Below, piece by piece: positions 61,907 through 64,000 of a stretch of 64,000 nucleotides of DNA (positions are counted from its first letter, which is position 1; the number at the start of each line of letters is the position of its first letter). Origin of the DNA: Tomocerus qinae (Eukaryota > Arthropoda > Collembola > Entomobryomorpha > Tomoceridae); contig CM034547.1 of assembly GCA_020055645.1 (NCBI GenBank), positions 21,739,013 through 21,803,012 on the forward strand. Direction: 5' to 3'. The notes beneath the pieces were generated by a model. The model ran no database searches. It had not been told where the DNA came from and saw only the letters and a program-made list of their open reading frames with translations. Position numbers and translations under genes: made by a program.

Positions 61907-63505
61907 TACTGTTACTTCCTCATAGCAATGGTATTACCCAAAGTTCCTGTAGTATTAGCTAGTATGCAGTGTATTTGTGTATCAGGTTACCTCTTCAGGA
62001 TGTTTGAGAAATGAAAATTCACTTTTTTCATTTGTGGATCTAAATTGGACGATTTAGATCCACAGCCAAATCTGCACTCAAAGCTATATAGCTGTATGTA
62101 CCCAATGGCAACCAACCTTTGGGTCATAGTATTCATAAGTCAAAACTGAGAGCTGATTTGGCTGTGGATCTAAATCGTCCAATTTAGATCCACAAATGAA
62201 AAAAGTGAATTTTCATTTTTCAAACATTCTGAAGAGGTAACCTGATGCTCAAATCACTATAGCTACAGCAACTTTGGTATTACCCATTGCGGAGTGGCAC
62301 TTGGATACGCATTCTGATTGGCTGAAATTTTTTGAAATCCAGCCTTCTGATTGGCTATTGCTATAACGAATATTTTATAGATTCCCCAGATGGGGGAATT
62401 TTAGTAACACTTTACAATTTACTACAAATTACCATGCACTACATGAATATTATACACAGAATGCACACAAAGACACTTTGCATGGCACAACAACAGAATC
62501 GTTCTCATTCTACTAGTATGAATCATTTACTGCGTGCGTATAGTAATTAAATACCCTGATGTTGTTGAAGTGTGAAATGAGAATTATTGATAAACTGCCT
62601 CCGTTTCAAATAGATGATACATTCGGTTTCATTTTAATGCATTGACAATTGCAAACACATAATTTTACTCAACCTATAATAGCAATAACAATAACAAACA
62701 GAATTTTAAGACTCCAACTCCAACCTGACCATGTAAATAACATTATACACAGAAGGATTTTGCATAAAGTCTGAAAGTTAGCTGGTACATCGGAGTCATA
62801 ATATTATTATTATTGCGACTTCGATGTACCTTATCGTATCATTTACGCATCCATACTAGTAGGTAAACATCAATTATTTCTAAAAATTTAATTAATTAAA
62901 ATCATATAGAAAGTAAAGATAGTAACATCTCTCATTTCTCATTCTTCCATGATTTATGGCAAAAATAATTAGTTTACACAACTAGTATGGTTACATCTCT
63001 CGCTCTGTACGTTAAGTCTGAATGTGTGAATTCTTTATAATATATTACTATATAATCGAAGTATATTCTGTATGTTATTGCTATTATAGGTTGAGTAAAA
63101 TTATGTGTTTGCAACTGTCAATGCAGTAAAATGAAACCGAATGTGTCATCTGTTTGAATTGGAGGCAGTTTATCAATAACTCACATTTCACACTTCAACA
63201 ACATCAGGGCATTTAATTACTATACGCAGTAAATGATTCATAATAGTAGAATGAGAACGAATTGTTGTTGTGCCATGCAAAGTGTCTTTGTGTGCATCCT
63301 GTGTATGATATTCATGTAGTGCATTGTAATTTGTAGTAAATTGTAAAGTATTGCTAAAATTCCCCCATCTGGGGAATCTATAAAATATTCGTTATAGCAA
63401 TAGCCAATCAGAAGGCTGGATTTCAAAAAATTTCAGCCAATCAGAATGCGTATCCAAGTGCCACTCCGCAATGGGTAATACCATTGCTATGAGGAAGTAA
63501 CAGTA
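61907..63505. mobile_element. Large foldback element (long inverted repeat, about 410-bp arms)
   Basis: TACTGTTACTTCCTCATAGC at 61907 recurs as the reverse complement ending at 63505. The long arms 62275-62690 and 63074-63486 are inverted copies at roughly 95% identity, with a spacer of about 380 bp (62691-63073). There is no transposase frame. The same 60-odd-codon frame appears in both arms (62332 plus, 63426 minus) simply because the arms are copies. The left arm is interrupted by a second element (61941-62274). This is foldback or MITE-like architecture. Confidence 0.82.
61941..62274. mobile_element. Second foldback element nested in the left arm
   Basis: The 12-mer TGGTATTACCCA occurs at 61929-61940 and again at 62275-62286, but only once at the matching place in the intact right arm (near 63470-63490). 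The 334-bp segment between is therefore an insertion with a target duplication. Its ends are inverted (AAGTTCCTGTAG / CTACAGCAACTT). It has near-perfect 91-bp inner inverted arms at 61982-62072 and 62155-62245. Because the ends resemble the flank, the true duplication may be shorter (about 6-12 bases). Confidence 0.8.
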
Positions 63506-64000
63506 CAGTAATGAAATTCATATTTATTTATCTAATGAGCAATCAGTGGCATGAAATACAGAAATTCTCATAAACATTACCTTTTCACTGTTGTGGTAAT
63601 TGATAAGTAAATAAAAATTAGAAAATAAATTATTGTCCACCAAAACAATTTATACGAAATGATACTATTATAATATTCATACCACTACGAATTTTGGGCA
63701 AGCTCACAATTTAAGCTATATAAGTCTAACATCTAATAATGTCTGTACTGCATAAAATTGTAAAACATGTTTATTAATTGATTAGCTCATAGGTCAAACA
63801 AATAGACTGTTTGCTATTCTGTACTTTGGATTTGGGTGTTGTTGAGAAAAACATGTATACTTGCTAAAAACATCAGAGAATGAAACAAAATAAAATGAAT
63901 TTTCAAAAAGTATATGCTGAATAACTGTATTATTATGCTAAACATCTTGATAAAATGGATGGAAAAGTATAGATTCAATGGTTCAATACAACCTCGAATG
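63506..64000. other. Right edge, no feature recognised
   Basis: AT-rich sequence with no supported exon or repeat. Confidence 0.4.

Noticed and set aside
62332-63426. Two nearly identical short proteins on opposite strands (62332-62550 plus, 63238-63426 minus)
   Set aside because: They are the same sequence in the two arms of the foldback element, with no transposase or other motif.
1-64000. CRISPR arrays, rRNA genes, bacterial operons or an intact virus
   Set aside because: No spaced direct repeats of CRISPR type, no rRNA-like conserved blocks, and no viral or bacterial gene order; gene structure is eukaryotic throughout.

Overview
This window looks like nuclear DNA from an arthropod, probably a hexapod such as a springtail or an insect. 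The evidence is AT-rich sequence, split genes with many short introns (about 55-550 bases, GT-AG junctions), an arthropod-type SET/MYND (SmydA-like) gene, a single-exon divergent ionotropic receptor, a carboxylesterase-fold gene and several decayed foldback or MITE-like elements. I found no bacterial or viral gene cluster. The species cannot be fixed from the sequence alone.

Layout. The left edge holds the first coding exon of alpha-catenin (minus strand, 133-258); the rest lies outside the window. From 0.3 to 7.6 kb there is noncoding DNA with a repeat element (1658-2744) and an LTR-like promoter/poly(A) segment (3.77-4.13 kb). A four-membrane-segment protein lies at 7.7-8.5 kb (minus). CMPK2, a mitochondrial-type UMP/CMP kinase 2, is at 11.6-12.8 kb (plus), and a small MITE is at 13.3 kb. 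A BTB-BACK-Kelch gene with six Kelch repeats (14.3-17.1 kb, plus) converges on a small coiled-coil gene (17.4-18.25 kb, minus).

The most interesting block is 22.0-28.2 kb. A 934-residue protein with an N-terminal CARD-like fold and a very long Ser/Thr/Pro tail is followed, on the same strand, by a 231-residue RING finger - coiled coil - CAP-Gly protein whose CAP-Gly domain resembles those of the deubiquitinase CYLD. A death-fold adaptor beside a ubiquitin-ligase-like protein with a CYLD-like domain suggests innate-immune or cell-death signalling, but that link is inference.

Next come a SmydA-like SET/MYND protein (30.2-33.1 kb, ten exons, with a relic copy of its second exon 0.5 kb upstream) and an intronless 716-residue ionotropic-receptor-like channel (33.7-35.9 kb). 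A gene-poor stretch (35.9-43.5 kb) with a 20-bp minisatellite and composition-biased islands leads to a gamma-glutamylamine cyclotransferase-like gene (43.56-44.11 kb) and a 57-residue candidate membrane micropeptide (47.2-47.4 kb, minus).

A six-exon unknown gene with a charged, Ser-rich C-terminus lies at 49.9-53.3 kb (minus, 5' end not found). A 1.3-kb element with 29-bp terminal inverted repeats surrounding a 35-bp pyrimidine-only minisatellite is at 54.57-55.88 kb. A 12-exon carboxylesterase-like gene (56.3-60.3 kb, minus) has its catalytic serine replaced by aspartate. The right end carries a foldback element (61.9-63.5 kb) interrupted by a second foldback element. All exon models come from reading splice signals and phase by eye; in every model given in full, the exon lengths sum to a whole number of codons.
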